A stretch of DNA of 64,000 nt from UBA4742 sp963785815 (lineage in GTDB: Bacteria > Actinomycetota > Acidimicrobiia > Acidimicrobiales > Acidimicrobilacustridaceae): positions 1,364,001 through 1,428,000 of the forward strand of contig CAWAWN010000002.1 of assembly GCA_963785815.1 (NCBI GenBank), given 5' to 3'. Positions 1 through 10,700 of the stretch are shown here, piece by piece. The position numbers were made by a program, and so were the translations under genes. The notes beneath the pieces were generated by a model. It was not told the DNA's origin and made no database searches. It was given only the letters and a program-made list of their open reading frames with translations. Numbering within the stretch: the stretch's first letter is position 1; each line of letters starts with the position of its first letter.

Positions 1-1070
1 TGGGGTTCTCCACCTCGCGCCAGCCCGCCCACCAGGGCGCGTACGGTCGCCCGGTCCCCAGCCGCTTCGCCGAGCCCGACGAGGTGTCGGCCATGGCCGC
101 CGCCCTGGGCGAGCTGGGGAAGGGCGTGGTCCAGATCTCGATCGGTCCGGGGATGTTCGTCGACGAGTTCTCCGCCCTGGCGGTGGCCACCGGGGTGCCG
201 GTCACCTGGACCGCACTGGTCACGCGCACCGACCGCCCCGGGGCGGCCCTGCGGCTGATGGCCCGCGCCGGCGAGCTGCCGGGCGAGGTCTACCCCCAGA
301 TCGCCTGCCGACCGATCGTGATGCAGATCGGCATGACCGACCCGTTCCCGCTGGCCGAGATCGACGTGTGGAAGGAGGTGCTGGCCCGTCCCCGCCACGA
401 GCGCGCCGACCTCTACCTCGACGCGGGTTGGCGGGATCGGGCCCGCGCCGTCACGCTCGAGGCCTGGAGCCACCGCTGGTCCAAGACCTCCGTCGAGGAG
501 ACCGGGGTGCACACCGACGCCATCGGTGCCCCGCTCGACCAGCTGGCCGCCGACCGGGGCACCACCCCCTTCGACCTGATGATCGACCTGGCCCTGGCCG
601 ACGACATGGCCACCCGCTACCGCATCGTCATGGAGAACGACGACGAGGACGAGGTGGGCGAGCTGCTGGCCGACAAGCGCACGCTGCTCGGTCTGTCCGA
701 TGCCGGCGCCCATGCCAGCCAGCTGTGCGACGCCTGCTACTCGACCCACCTGCTCGGCCACTGGGTGCGCGATCGCCAGGCCCTCTCGCTGGAAGACGCG
801 GTGTGGCGCCTCACCGGCCATCCCCACCAGGTGTTCCGTCTGTCCGAGCGCGGCCTGGTGCAGGAGGGCTTCCACGCCGACCTGGTGGCCTTCGACCCCG
901 AGACCGTGGGGACCACGCCGGTCGAGCGGCGCCACGACCTGCCCGGCGGTGCCGACCGGCTCGTGGTGCGCAGCACCGGGGTCGAGCACATGTGGGTCAA
1001 CGGCGTACGCACCCGGGTCGACGGCGAGGACATCCCCGACGTCGTGCCGGGGCGGTTGCTGCGCAGCTGA
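1..1070 (+). CDS. Amidohydrolase, N-acyl-D-amino-acid deacylase type (5' end outside window)
   Basis: The reading frame is open from the first bases of the window to the stop at 1068-1070, so only the C-terminal part of the protein is present. The translation contains a GFSTS segment followed by a PVPSR segment. Near the end it has LGLSDAGAHASQ, an Asp-containing metal-site motif typical of amidohydrolases, and then the HADLVAFD segment that marks the C-terminal composite beta domain. These features fit the D-aminoacylase/dihydroorotase-like metal-dependent hydrolases that cleave N-acyl or cyclic amide bonds in the cytoplasm. The substrate cannot be told from the sequence. An internal ATG at 84 is not the start, because homology-like sequence continues upstream of it. 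Confidence 0.8.
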   Translation, partial: GFSTSRQPAHQGAYGRPVPSRFAEPDEVSAMAAALGELGKGVVQISIGPGMFVDEFSALAVATGVPVTWTALVTRTDRPGAALRLMARAGELPGEVYPQIACRPIVMQIGMTDPFPLAEIDVWKEVLARPRHERADLYLDAGWRDRARAVTLEAWSHRWSKTSVEETGVHTDAIGAPLDQLAADRGTTPFDLMIDLALADDMATRYRIVMENDDEDEVGELLADKRTLLGLSDAGAHASQLCDACYSTHLLGHWVRDRQALSLEDAVWRLTGHPHQVFRLSERGLVQEGFHADLVAFDPETVGTTPVERRHDLPGGADRLVVRSTGVEHMWVNGVRTRVDGEDIPDVVPGRLLRS

Positions 1071-1124
1071 CCGCCATCGATCGGTTCCGCCCGAAGGCGA
1101 GCGGAGTCGGCCGTCGGTCAGCCG

Positions 1125-2036
1125 TCAGCCGTCGGCCAGCGCGGGAGGCGGGAGCTCGACGGTCGTGGCCTCGGCGTCGGCCAGCGCCCGCACCCCCCAC
1201 ACCATGGCCACCACGGCGGCGACGACCAGGGCGCCCGCCACCGGTCCGGCGATCTGGACGTGCTCGTCGAGCATGCCGATGCCCAGGGCCGCGCCGGTCA
1301 GGGCCTGCATGATCTGCTCGGCGCTCACGGCCGCGGCCAGCGAACCGGTCTGGAAGGCGCTCTGGGCCAGCAGCAGCCCGGCGATGGACGACACGGCCAG
1401 GGCGTAGGGCTCCCAGTGGGGGACCCAGTTGAGGATGCCCCCGCTCAGGTAGTGGACGAAGGCGCGGGTGAGCAGGGCGCTGGTGCCGAACAGGGTGCCG
1501 GCGCCCAGGCCCAGGCACACTGCTCGGCGGGTGCCCGACGAGGAGCTGGCCAGGGCCACGCAGACCAGCACGAACCCGATGATGAGCGGCGCGGCGATCA
1601 GCCAGGCGTGGACGGCGGCCACGTCGGCCCCCCGGCTGGGTCCGACCAGGGTCAGGAAGACCGAGATGCCCAGGGCGAACACGGCGGCGGCGATCCAGTC
1701 GAAGCGGGTGATGACCCGGTGGTTGATGGCCGCCCCGAAGAACAAGGAGGCCAGCAACGAGGTGGCCATGATGGGCTCGACGATGACCAGGGTGCCGATG
1801 CCGAGGGCCAGCGCCTCGAACACGTACCCGCCCACGTCGGCCCCGATGCCCACCAGCCAGCGCGGCCGGCGCACCAGTCGTGCCAGGAAGCGCAGCTTGA
1901 GGGTCTCGCTCTGGGCGATCTGCTCCGCCTCGTGCTGCTGGAGCACGTTGCTGAGGCCGTACGAGCAGGCCGCCACCATCGCGCAGGCGATGGCCAGCCC
2001 CCCGGTGGCCCTGGTCAGATCCACCGCGAACACCAC
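1125..2036 (-). CDS. DMT-superfamily (EamA-like) membrane transporter
   Basis: This 303-residue protein is almost entirely hydrophobic, with about nine or ten predicted membrane helices. It begins with a helix containing GLAIACAMVAACSYGLSN and has a second half-repeat near residues 150-290. The length and pattern match drug/metabolite transporters of the DMT superfamily (EamA-like), which export or import small metabolites across the cytoplasmic membrane. The start is GTG at 2036; a GTG codon directly next to it could serve equally well. The gene lies 83 bp downstream of the TetR gene on the same strand and could be co-transcribed with it. Substrate unknown. Confidence 0.75.
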   Translation of the reverse strand: MVFAVDLTRATGGLAIACAMVAACSYGLSNVLQQHEAEQIAQSETLKLRFLARLVRRPRWLVGIGADVGGYVFEALALGIGTLVIVEPIMATSLLASLFFGAAINHRVITRFDWIAAAVFALGISVFLTLVGPSRGADVAAVHAWLIAAPLIIGFVLVCVALASSSSGTRRAVCLGLGAGTLFGTSALLTRAFVHYLSGGILNWVPHWEPYALAVSSIAGLLLAQSAFQTGSLAAAVSAEQIMQALTGAALGIGMLDEHVQIAGPVAGALVVAAVVAMVWGVRALADAEATTVELPPPALADG

Positions 2037-2119
2037 GACCCAAGTCTAAGGAGGGGCGCCCAGAGGCGCACCGACCGATGAGGTCGTGCGCGCCGCGCGG
2101 TCGGGAGCGTCGGCGGCCG

Positions 2120-2719
2120 CTAGCTGTCCAGGGCGCGGGTGCTGGCCTCGGTGCACAGGGTCACCACGTCGTCGAAGCACTGGGCCAGGGAGGCGGTGTC
2201 GTTCAGCAGGAACTTGTTGACCGCGCTCACGAACCACCCCAGCGCCATCATGGTCACGGCCTCGATCTCGGTGGCCGAGTACCGGTTGCCGGCGCGGGAC
2301 TCGAGGATGGTGACCACGTCCGAGGCGAACGCGCCGGTGCCGGCCCACAGGGCGGCGCCCACCAGGTCGGGTTGGCTGGCCAGCACCAGGCGGATCTGGG
2401 TCAGGAGGCGCCGGTCGTAGCCGTGCGCGGCCAGTTCGCGCAGCAGGACGAGCAGGCTGGCCAGCGGCGGCTCCGAGCCCGGTCGGGCCGCGAGCTGCGC
2501 CACCGCCTCCTCTCGTTGCAACACGAGGTGGTCGAGCAGCATGGCCGCCTTGGTGGGGAAGTGGCGGAACACGGTGCGGCGAGCCACGCCCGCCGCCGCC
2601 GCGATCTGGTCGACCGTGGTCTCTGTGTAGCCGTTGGTCACGAACAGGTCGAGCGCCACCGAGGCGATGCGGGTGCGGGTCGCGGCCGACTTGTCGGCCC
2701 GGGTCGAGGTGTCGGCCAC
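2120..2719 (-). CDS. TetR-family transcriptional regulator
   Basis: The N-terminal domain has the TetR helix-turn-helix, seen as TVDQIAAAAGVARRTVFRHF followed by PTKAAML. The rest is a helical ligand-binding domain. I chose GTG at 2719, which gives a natural TetR length of 199 residues. A TACGAT hexamer lies about 7 bp upstream of it, so the mRNA may be leaderless. The frame is also open to an ATG at 2791, which would add 24 residues that look unlike TetR sequence. The gene is divergent from the binding-lipoprotein gene at 2972, and a perfect palindrome lies in the gap. The simplest model is that this repressor controls itself and that lipoprotein. Confidence 0.8.
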   Translation of the reverse strand: MADTSTRADKSAATRTRIASVALDLFVTNGYTETTVDQIAAAAGVARRTVFRHFPTKAAMLLDHLVLQREEAVAQLAARPGSEPPLASLLVLLRELAAHGYDRRLLTQIRLVLASQPDLVGAALWAGTGAFASDVVTILESRAGNRYSATEIEAVTMMALGWFVSAVNKFLLNDTASLAQCFDDVVTLCTEASTRALDS

Positions 2720-2781
2720 AGAGCGGATCGTACCGACCGGCTCGGAGGCGGTCGTGGTTCGCCCCCGGCGGGTCGGTCGCG

Positions 2782-2811
2782 TTGACCGCATCGGTTGGCG
2801 ACACTAGTGTC
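2782..2811 (+). promoter_or_regulatory. Predicted promoter overlapping a palindromic operator
   Basis: TTGACC at 2782-2787 and TAGTGT at 2805-2810 are separated by exactly 17 bp and read toward the lipoprotein gene at 2972. The -10 hexamer lies inside the perfect 12-bp palindrome GACACTAGTGTC (2800-2811). A palindrome of this size between a TetR gene and a divergent gene is a typical TetR operator arrangement, in which bound repressor would block RNA polymerase. Promoter and operator are predicted from sequence only. Confidence 0.5.
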
Positions 2812-2971
2812 ACCAGCCGGAGGGGCCAGCCGGCCGGTGCGAGGGGCACCAGGTCCAACAGGCAGGTCGGACGCGCGCCGGGTGCGCGCTGGCGAATGAC
2901 AGGAGTGCGGTGGCACCTGGTGCCGTGGCGGCTCCTGGCGGTCGGTTCCACGGACACGCGAAGGAGAACCT

Positions 2972-4288
2972 GTGCGCAAGTACCTCTTGTTGACCCTGGT
3001 GGCCGCCCTGCTGCTGGCGGCGTGCAAGTCCACCAGCAACTCGGCGTCGACCACCGCGTCGACGGGCACGACGGCCGCCGCCGTGCACGACACCCGGGCC
3101 CCGGGGGTGACCGCCGACAGCATCAAGATCGGGATCGTCTGGTACGACCTGTCGTCGCTGGTGAGCGTGCTGCACATCAACGACGGCGACTTCGTCAAGG
3201 CGTACCAGGCCATCGTGGACGACGTGAACGCGAAGGGCGGGATCCACGGCCGCAAGCTGGACGCCAGCTTCGCCGGGTTCAACCCCACCAGCGCGACCGA
3301 CGCCCAGAGCGCCTGCACCAAGTTGACCCAGGACGACAAGGTCTTCGCGGCGGTGGGCTTCTACCTGGCCGACCAGGTGCTGTGCTACGTCGACACCAAC
3401 GCCACCGCCACCATCGGCGGCGCCCAGACCGCGGCCCGTCTGGCCCAGGCCAAGGCCCCCTGGTTCACCACCGACGCGGGTGAGAACCTCGAGGTGAACG
3501 TGGTCAAGACCCTGGCCAAGCAGGGCAAGCTCGACGGCAAGCTGGCGGTCATGGCCGCGGCGGCCGACCAGGACCTGCTGAAGGACAAGATCCAGCCGGC
3601 GCTCGGCGCGGCCGGGATCAAGCCGGTCGAGACGGCCATCCTCGACGCGCCCACCACCGACTCCACCGCCACCTACGCCCAAGCCGAGACCATCTCCGAG
3701 AAGTTCAAGGCCGCCGGTGCCACCAAGGTGCTGGTGGTGGGCGAGTCGGGCCCGGGTTCGTACCTGCCGGGCCTGGCCAAGACCGACTACCGACCCCAGG
3801 TGGTGGTGAGCGACCTGTTCGGCATGAACGCCTACACGGCCAACAAGGGGAACGACTTCTCGGTGCTCAAGGACGCCGTCTCCGGTGGCACCTTCGGCCC
3901 GCCCGACGCCCAGCTGGCCCTGGGTGGCGTGACCAAGGCGTGCATGGACGTCCAGCGCAAGGCCGGCATCGTCATCAAGCCGTCCTCGACGGTGAAGCCC
4001 GGCGACCCCGACCAGTTCGTGGCCTCGATCATGGCCTGCACCCAGATGGATCTGCTCATCGCCATCCTGCAGAAGGCCGGGCCGACGCTCAACTACGGCA
4101 CGTTCGCCGCCGCCGGCAACGCCCTGGGCAAGGTCGACCTGCCCGGCTTCCCCGATCCGTGGGACTTCGGGGCACCCCCCAACGCCGACGGCAACCCCAA
4201 GGTGTACGCCTTCACCTGGGACAGCACCGCCAACGACTTCGTGATCGCCGGGTCCACCAGCCAGAGCACGACCACCACCGCCGGCTGA
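2972..4288 (+). CDS. ABC-transporter substrate-binding lipoprotein (type 1 periplasmic binding fold)
   Basis: The start is GTG at 2972, preceded by a strong AAGGAGAA ribosome site at 2961-2968. The first 20 or so residues are a lipoprotein signal peptide ending LLLAAC, followed by a Ser/Thr-rich tether. The remaining 410 residues resemble branched-chain-amino-acid/urea-type binding proteins (Peripla_BP_6), with an early IKIGIVWYD segment and a GGIHGRKL segment typical of the family. Such proteins sit on the outer face of the membrane and hand ligands to an ABC importer. No permease or ATPase genes are nearby, so it is an orphan receptor that must share a transporter encoded elsewhere or act as a sensor. 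Confidence 0.85.
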   Translation: MRKYLLLTLVAALLLAACKSTSNSASTTASTGTTAAAVHDTRAPGVTADSIKIGIVWYDLSSLVSVLHINDGDFVKAYQAIVDDVNAKGGIHGRKLDASFAGFNPTSATDAQSACTKLTQDDKVFAAVGFYLADQVLCYVDTNATATIGGAQTAARLAQAKAPWFTTDAGENLEVNVVKTLAKQGKLDGKLAVMAAAADQDLLKDKIQPALGAAGIKPVETAILDAPTTDSTATYAQAETISEKFKAAGATKVLVVGESGPGSYLPGLAKTDYRPQVVVSDLFGMNAYTANKGNDFSVLKDAVSGGTFGPPDAQLALGGVTKACMDVQRKAGIVIKPSSTVKPGDPDQFVASIMACTQMDLLIAILQKAGPTLNYGTFAAAGNALGKVDLPGFPDPWDFGAPPNADGNPKVYAFTWDSTANDFVIAGSTSQSTTTTAG

Positions 4289-4292
4289 GCGA

Positions 4293-4344
4293 GGCGAACT
4301 CCGCGGGCCCGGGTGGCGCGACGCCGCCCGGGCTCGTTCGCGCC
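4293..4344 (+). terminator. GC-rich hairpin after the binding-lipoprotein gene
   Basis: Five bases after the stop codon, GGCGAAC (4293-4299) pairs with GTTCGCGCC (4336-4344). Inside it, GCCCGGGTGGCG pairs with CGCCGCCCGGGC across a 3-base loop. This long stem is probably a transcription terminator without a clear U-tract, as is common in high-GC actinobacteria. Confidence 0.6.
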
Positions 4345-4726
4345 ACCACGCAGTGTGGTGTTGCACGGTGACATTGCCAGTGCTTGTGTCGACGTAGGCA
4401 TTTTGGACTACAGTGGCCCGGCCGCAGCCCGGCGGCCCGCCGTTTGTGCAGGTCAGCCCGGGTTCGACCGGTCTCCCCAGGGAGCTCCGGTGGGTGGTGC
4501 CGGTTGCCTCCGCGCAAGATTGCACACCGTATGAAAGTGGCCGTTCACTCAATTTCCCCTTTTCTGTGACGCTCAGTGGTGCAAGGATCGGGCGTCGGAG
4601 GGGCGATCAGGGGTGGTCGGCGACGGTCGATCGAGCGGGGGCGCCGGATCGCATGGACATCGGCATCTGAGATCGGGTGAGTCCACATGGTCCGCAGCAT
4701 CCAGCTGGCTCGCCGAGGAGGTCCGC
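4345..4726. other. Intergenic region upstream of the lipid/PKS operon
   Basis: About 380 bp without a convincing gene. It is less GC-rich than its surroundings, especially around 4390-4415 and 4520-4570, as expected for a promoter region. TTGTGT near 4384 and TACAGT near 4409 are a weak -35/-10 candidate with a spacer near 19 bp. The ribosome site GAGGAGG lies just before the ATG at 4727. No operator palindrome or riboswitch-like structure was recognised. Confidence 0.35.
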
Positions 4727-7700
4727 ATGCACGCTGACACGAGCGACCTGATCCTCGCCCTCACGATGGTCCCGCCCGCGGGACCCGACGGCACGACCGA
4801 CGTGGCGCTGGCCGTGGCGGCCACTCGGGCCGGCGCCCGGGGCGTGCTGGACGTGACCTCGGCCGACCAGGTGGCGGCCGCGGTCACGGCCTTCCAGGCG
4901 CGGTCCCCCCGCCCGGTGGCCCTGCGCCCGGGGCCCCGGCTGGCTGCCTCCGGGCCAGGTGCCCATGCCGACCTGGCCGACGTGATCTCGATGGTCCTGC
5001 TCGGCGCCGAGGTGGTGGCCGACCTGGCCGACCCGGCCGATGCCGTCGGTCCGACCGAGCTGGCCGCCGCCATCGAGCGCTGGTCGCCCCACGGGACGGT
5101 GGTGGTCGAGGTCACCTCGGTGGCCCAGGCCCGGCTGGCCGTGTCGCTCGGCGCCGGTGGCCTGGTGGCCAAGGGCTGCGAGAGCGGTGGCCGGGTGGGT
5201 GCGGTCGAGACGTTCGTCCTGCTGCAGCAGGTGGTCGACCTGGGTGTGCCCGTGTGGGCCCGCGGCGGGATCGGGCTGCACACCGCGGCCGGGGCCATCG
5301 CCCTGGGGGCCCGTGGAGTGGTGCTCGACGCCCAGCTCGCCCTGGTGCGCGAGAGCCGCCTGCCGGCGGCCACCAAGGCCGCCGTGGCCGCCATGGACGG
5401 CAGCGAGACCCGCATCGTCGGCGGCCATCGCGTCTACACCCGCCCCGACCTGGCGGTGGCCACCCGTCCAGCCGACGAGCCGGCGTCGGTGGTGGCCGAC
5501 GAGCTCGGTCCCGACCTGCGCGCCGACCTGGTGCCCGTCGGCCAGGACGCGGCGGGGGCGGCGGCGCTGGCCGGGCGCTTCCAGACCGCGGGCGGCGTGA
5601 TCGACGCCGTGCGCCGAGCCATCGCCGCCCACTTCGAGGCGGCCGTCGAACGCACCCCGCTGGCGTCGGGCTGCGGGGTGGCCCAGACCCAGGGCACCCG
5701 CTACCCGATCGCCCAGGGGCCCATGACCCGGGTCAGCGACCAGGCGGCCTTCGCCGCCGCCGTGTCCGAGGGGGGCGCCCTGCCCTTCCTGGCGCTGGCC
5801 CTCATGCGTGGTGACGAGGTCGAGGCCCTGCTCGCCCAGACGCGTGACCTGCTGGGCGATCGGCCCTGGGGCGTCGGCATCCTGGGGTTCGTCCCGCCCG
5901 AGCTGCGCGAGGAGCAGCTGGCGGTCGTCCAGCGGTTCCACCCACCGGTGGCGCTCATCGCCGGCGGGCGACCCTCGCAGGCCGCGCCCCTCGAGGCCGA
6001 GGGAATCCCCACCTACCTGCACGTGCCCTCGCCCGGGCTGCTCGACCGCTTCGTCAAGGAGGGCGCCCGGCGCTTCGTGTTCGAGGGGCGCGAGTGCGGC
6101 GGCCACGTCGGTCCCCGGGCCAGCTTCCCGCTGTGGGAGACCCAGGTCGAGCGGCTGTGCGCGCTCGACGACGCCGAGCACCTCGACGTGCTGTTCGCCG
6201 GTGGCATCCACGACGCCCGCTCGGCCGCGGCCGTGGCCGCCATCGGTGCGCCGCTGGCCGCCCGCGGGGCGCGGCTGGGGGTGCTCATGGGCACGGCCTA
6301 CCTGTTCACGGCCGAGGCCGTCGCCCACGGGGCGATCACCCCGGCCTTCCAGGAGGTGGCCGTGGGCTGCACCACCACGGTGCTGCTGGAGACCTCGCCC
6401 GGCCACGCCACCCGCTGCGTCGAGACCGACTACGTGCGCGACTTCGCCGAGGCGAAGACCCGGCTCGAGGGTCGGGGCGTCGCGGTCGACGAGATGTGGG
6501 CCGAGCTCGAGACCCTCAACCTGGGCCGGCTGCGCATCGCCAGCAAAGGCCTGGTCCACGGGGCCGAGGGGCTGGAGGCGGTGGACGAGGCCGAGCAGCG
6601 GCGCGAGGGCATGTTCATGATCGGGCAGGTGGCCACGCTGCGACGTGAGGTCACCACCATCGCCGCCCTCCACGACGACGTGAGCGTGGCCAGCGCCGGC
6701 GTGGTCGACCGGGCGGCCGAGCTCTTCGTCGCAGAGCGCGAGCCGGAGGCACCGGCGCCCTACGAGGTGGCCATCGTGGGCATGGCCTCGCTCTTGCCGG
6801 GGTCCACGTCCACCGACCAGTTCTGGACCCACATCGTCAGCGGCGTCAACGCCATCGAAGAGGTGCCCATCTCGCGCTGGGACCCCGAGCAGTACTTCGA
6901 CCCGGAGGCGACCACCGTGGGCGCCGGGCGCAAGACCCCCTCCAAGTGGGGTGGATTCCTGTCGGAGGTCGGCTTCGACCCGCTGGCCTACGGCATCCCT
7001 CCGGCCTCCCTGGCCGCCATCGAGCCGCTCCAGCTGCTGAGCCTGGAGGTGGCCACCCGGGCCCTGGCCGACGCCGGCTACGCCACCCGCCCGTTCGACC
7101 GGACGCGGGCCTCGGTGGTGTTCGGGGCCGAGGGAGGCAACGACCTGGCGGGCGGCTACGGCCTGCGGGCGATGCTCCCCCAGCTGCTCGGGGAGGTGCC
7201 GGCCGAGCTCGACGAGCACCTGCCCTCCCTCACCGAGGACTCCTTCCCGGGTGTGCTCACGAACGTGATCGCCGGCCGGATCGCCAACCGGCTCGACCTG
7301 GGCGGCAGCAACTTCACCGTCGACGCCGCCTGCGCCGCCTCGCTGGCCGCGCTCGACTCGGCCTGCGCCCAGCTGGCGGCGGGAACCAGTGATCTGGTCC
7401 TGTGCGGTGGCGCCGACGTCCACAACGGCATCAACGACTTCCTCATGTTCTCATCGGTCCACGCCCTGTCGCCCACCGGGCAGTGCCGCACCTTCGACGC
7501 GGCGGCCGACGGCATCGCCCTGGGCGAGGGCGTGGCCTGCGTGGTGCTCAAGCGCCTGGCCGACGCCGAGCGTGACGGCGATCGGATCTACGCCGTCATC
7601 GACGGCGTGGGCGGATCGAGCGACGGCCGCCACCTGGGCCTGACCGCACCCCGCAAGGAGGGCCAGCAGCGCGCCGTCGAGCGGGCGCTGGCCCAGGCCC

Positions 7701-10700
7701 GCCGCTCGCCCGCCGAGCTCGGCCTGGTCGAGGCGCACGGCACCGGCACCGTGGTCGGCGACCGCACCGAGCTGGCCACCCTGACCGAGCTCTTCGACGC
7801 CCATGACGCCATCGTGGGCCGGTGCGTGCTCGGCTCGGTGAAGTCCCAGATCGGCCACACCAAGTGCGCCGCCGGCCTGGCCGGGCTGATCAAGGTGGCC
7901 CGGTCGCTGTACCACGGCGTGCTCCCGCCCACCGGCAACCTGGTCTCACCGAACCCGGCCTACGACGCCGAGACCAGCCCGTTCCGCTTCCTCGACCAGG
8001 CGCGGCCCTGGGTGGCCGACCAGCGCCGAGCCGGCGTGAGCGCCTTCGGGTTCGGCGGCGCCAACTTCCACGCCGTGCTGTCGGCCTACGGCGGGGCCGA
8101 CGAACCCCGCTTCGGGCTCGAGCTGTGGCCGGCTGAGCTGTTCGTGTTCCGGTCCGGGCAGATGGACGAGGCGCTCGAGCGCGTGGCGCACCTGTCGAGC
8201 GTGGTGGACGCCATCGTCGATGCCGACCCCGCCGGCCAGCGCCACCGCCTGCGCGACCTGGCCGCCGCGGTGTGCGCCACGGGACAGGGCCCGGTGCAGG
8301 TGGCCGTGGTGGCCAACGACTTCGCCGACCTGGCCGACAAGCTGGTGGTGGCCCGCAGCGGCACCGCCCGACGCGACGGCGTGTTCCTGGCCGAACCCGA
8401 CCTCCAACGCCCGGGTGGCCTGGCCTTCCTCTACCCCGGGCAGGGCAGCCAGCGCACGGGCATGCTGGCCGACCTGTTCGTGGCCTTCCCCCAGCTGCGC
8501 GACCTGCTGCAGCTCGACGCGTCCGAACCGCGCCCGCTGGCAGAGGTGCTGTACCCGCCGACCGCGTTCACGGCGGCCGAGCGCGCCGCCCAGACGGCGG
8601 CCCTGACCGACACCCGCGTGGCCCAACCGGCGCTGGGGCTGTGCGAGCTGGCCCTGACCCGGCTCCTGGCCTCGGTCGGCGTCCGGCCCGAGGTCACCGC
8701 CGGGCACAGCTACGGCGAGCTGGCCGCCCTGGCCGGCGCCGGCGCCATCGACGCCGCCGACCTGCTCGCCCTCAGCCGGGCCCGGGGCGACGCCATCGTG
8801 GGCGCGGCCGCCGACCAGGGTGACGACGCCGGGGCCATGGCCGCGGTGAGCGGCTCGATGGCCGAGGTGGCGGACCTGCTGGCGTCGCACCCGGGTGCGG
8901 TCGTGGCCAACCACAACAGCCCCACCCAGGTGGTGGTCGCCGGTCCCACCCCGGTGGTCCAGGACGTCGTGGCCGCTGCCGGCCAGCGCGGCCTGGCGGC
9001 CAAGGCGCTCAACGTGGCCTGCGCCTTCCACAGCCCCGTGCTGGCCACCGCCGGGTCGCGGCTGGCCGAGGTGCTCGAGTCGGTCCCGGTGGTCGCGCCC
9101 GCCATCCCGGTCTGGTCCAACACCACCGCCGCCCCCTATCCGACCGACCCCGACGCCATCCGCCGGATGTTGGCCACCCAGGTGGTCAGCCCGGTGCGCT
9201 TCGTCGACCAGGTCGAGGCCATGTACGCCGCCGGGGTGCGCGTGTTCGTGGAGGCCGGGCCAGGGCGGGTCCTGACCCAGCTGGTCGACAAGGTCCTGGG
9301 CGACCGCCCGCACCGCTCGATCGCCACCGACGTGTCGGGCGAGCCCGGGCTGCGGCGGTTCCTGCTGGCCCTGGCCGAGCTGGCCACCGCCGGCGTGGCC
9401 GTCGACACCGACGGCCTGTTCGACGGACGGGTCGATCCGGTCCGCCTGGCCGACCTGCCCCGTCCCACCCCGGGCTGGACGGTGGACGGGCACCTGGTGC
9501 GCACCGCGTCGGGCCAGGTGGTGCCGGGCTCGTTGCAGCCCTCCGACCAGTTCCCGGTGCTGTCCGTCGGCGCCGGCCAGCCCGATCCCGAGGGCGAGGC
9601 GGCCGTGCTCGACTACCTGCGCAACATGCGCGAAGCGGTGGCCGCCGAGCGCGAGGTCATGCTCCGCTACCTGGGCGCCACCGACACCACGCCGTCGGCG
9701 CCCCGGGTGCTCGACGCCACCAGCGTGGCGTCGGCCCCGACCGCGACGACGGCCACGCCCGAGATGGAGATCGTGCTGTCCGACTCCGGGGAGGCGCGGC
9801 TGGCGCCGGCGACCGGTCGGCCCCGGGGTGACGAGCTGCTCCAGGTGGTGCTGCAGCTGGTCGCCGACCGCACCGGCTATCCCACCGACATGCTCGACCC
9901 CGACCTCGACCTCGAGGCCGACCTGTCCATCGACTCGATCAAGCGCATCGAGATCATCGGTGAGCTGGCCGAGCGCCTGGGTTGGGACACCATGGGCGAC
10001 GAGGGCATCGACGAGTCCATGGTGGAGGAGCTGGCCCAGCTCAAGTCGCTGCGCGAGATCGTGGCCTGGATCGACCAGCTCGAGGACCAGTCCGACGACC
10101 AGCCGGTGGGCGGTCCCGCGGGCTCGACCGAGGGCGGCGAGGCTGACCTCGACCATCGAGCAGCCCGGCCCGACGGCGATTCCGATGGAGCCGCGCCGGA
10201 CGCGCCCACCGAGTCCGAGCCCCCGCCAGCCACCACCCGCTACGTGGTCACGACGGTCGACCTCGATCCCCTGGAGCCGGCCACCCGCCAGGTCGAGGGC
10301 ACCGCGGTCGTCATCGCCGACGATGGCCGGGGCGTGGGGGCGGCCGTGGCCGCCCATCTCCGGGCCCTGGGCGCGACGGTGACGACGGTGGCAGCCGACG
10401 GCGCCCCGAGCGACGCCGACGTCCGGGTGGTGGCCGAGGCCGACGGCATCATCTGGCTGCGCGCGCTGCGCCCCGACGTGGCGGACGATCCCACCGCCTT
10501 CGACGCCCGGTCCGCCTTCGGGTGGTGGCAGCCGGCTCTGCTGGGCCAGGTCACCACCTTGATCGCGGCCACCGCGGGGGCCGGCTCGTTCGTGAGCCTG
10601 GGCGCCGGATCGGTCCCCGGCCTGGGCCTGGCCGGCATGGCCAAGTCGCTCAGCCGGGAGCTGGGGGACCGCACCATCCGGGTCCTCGACCTCGATCCCG

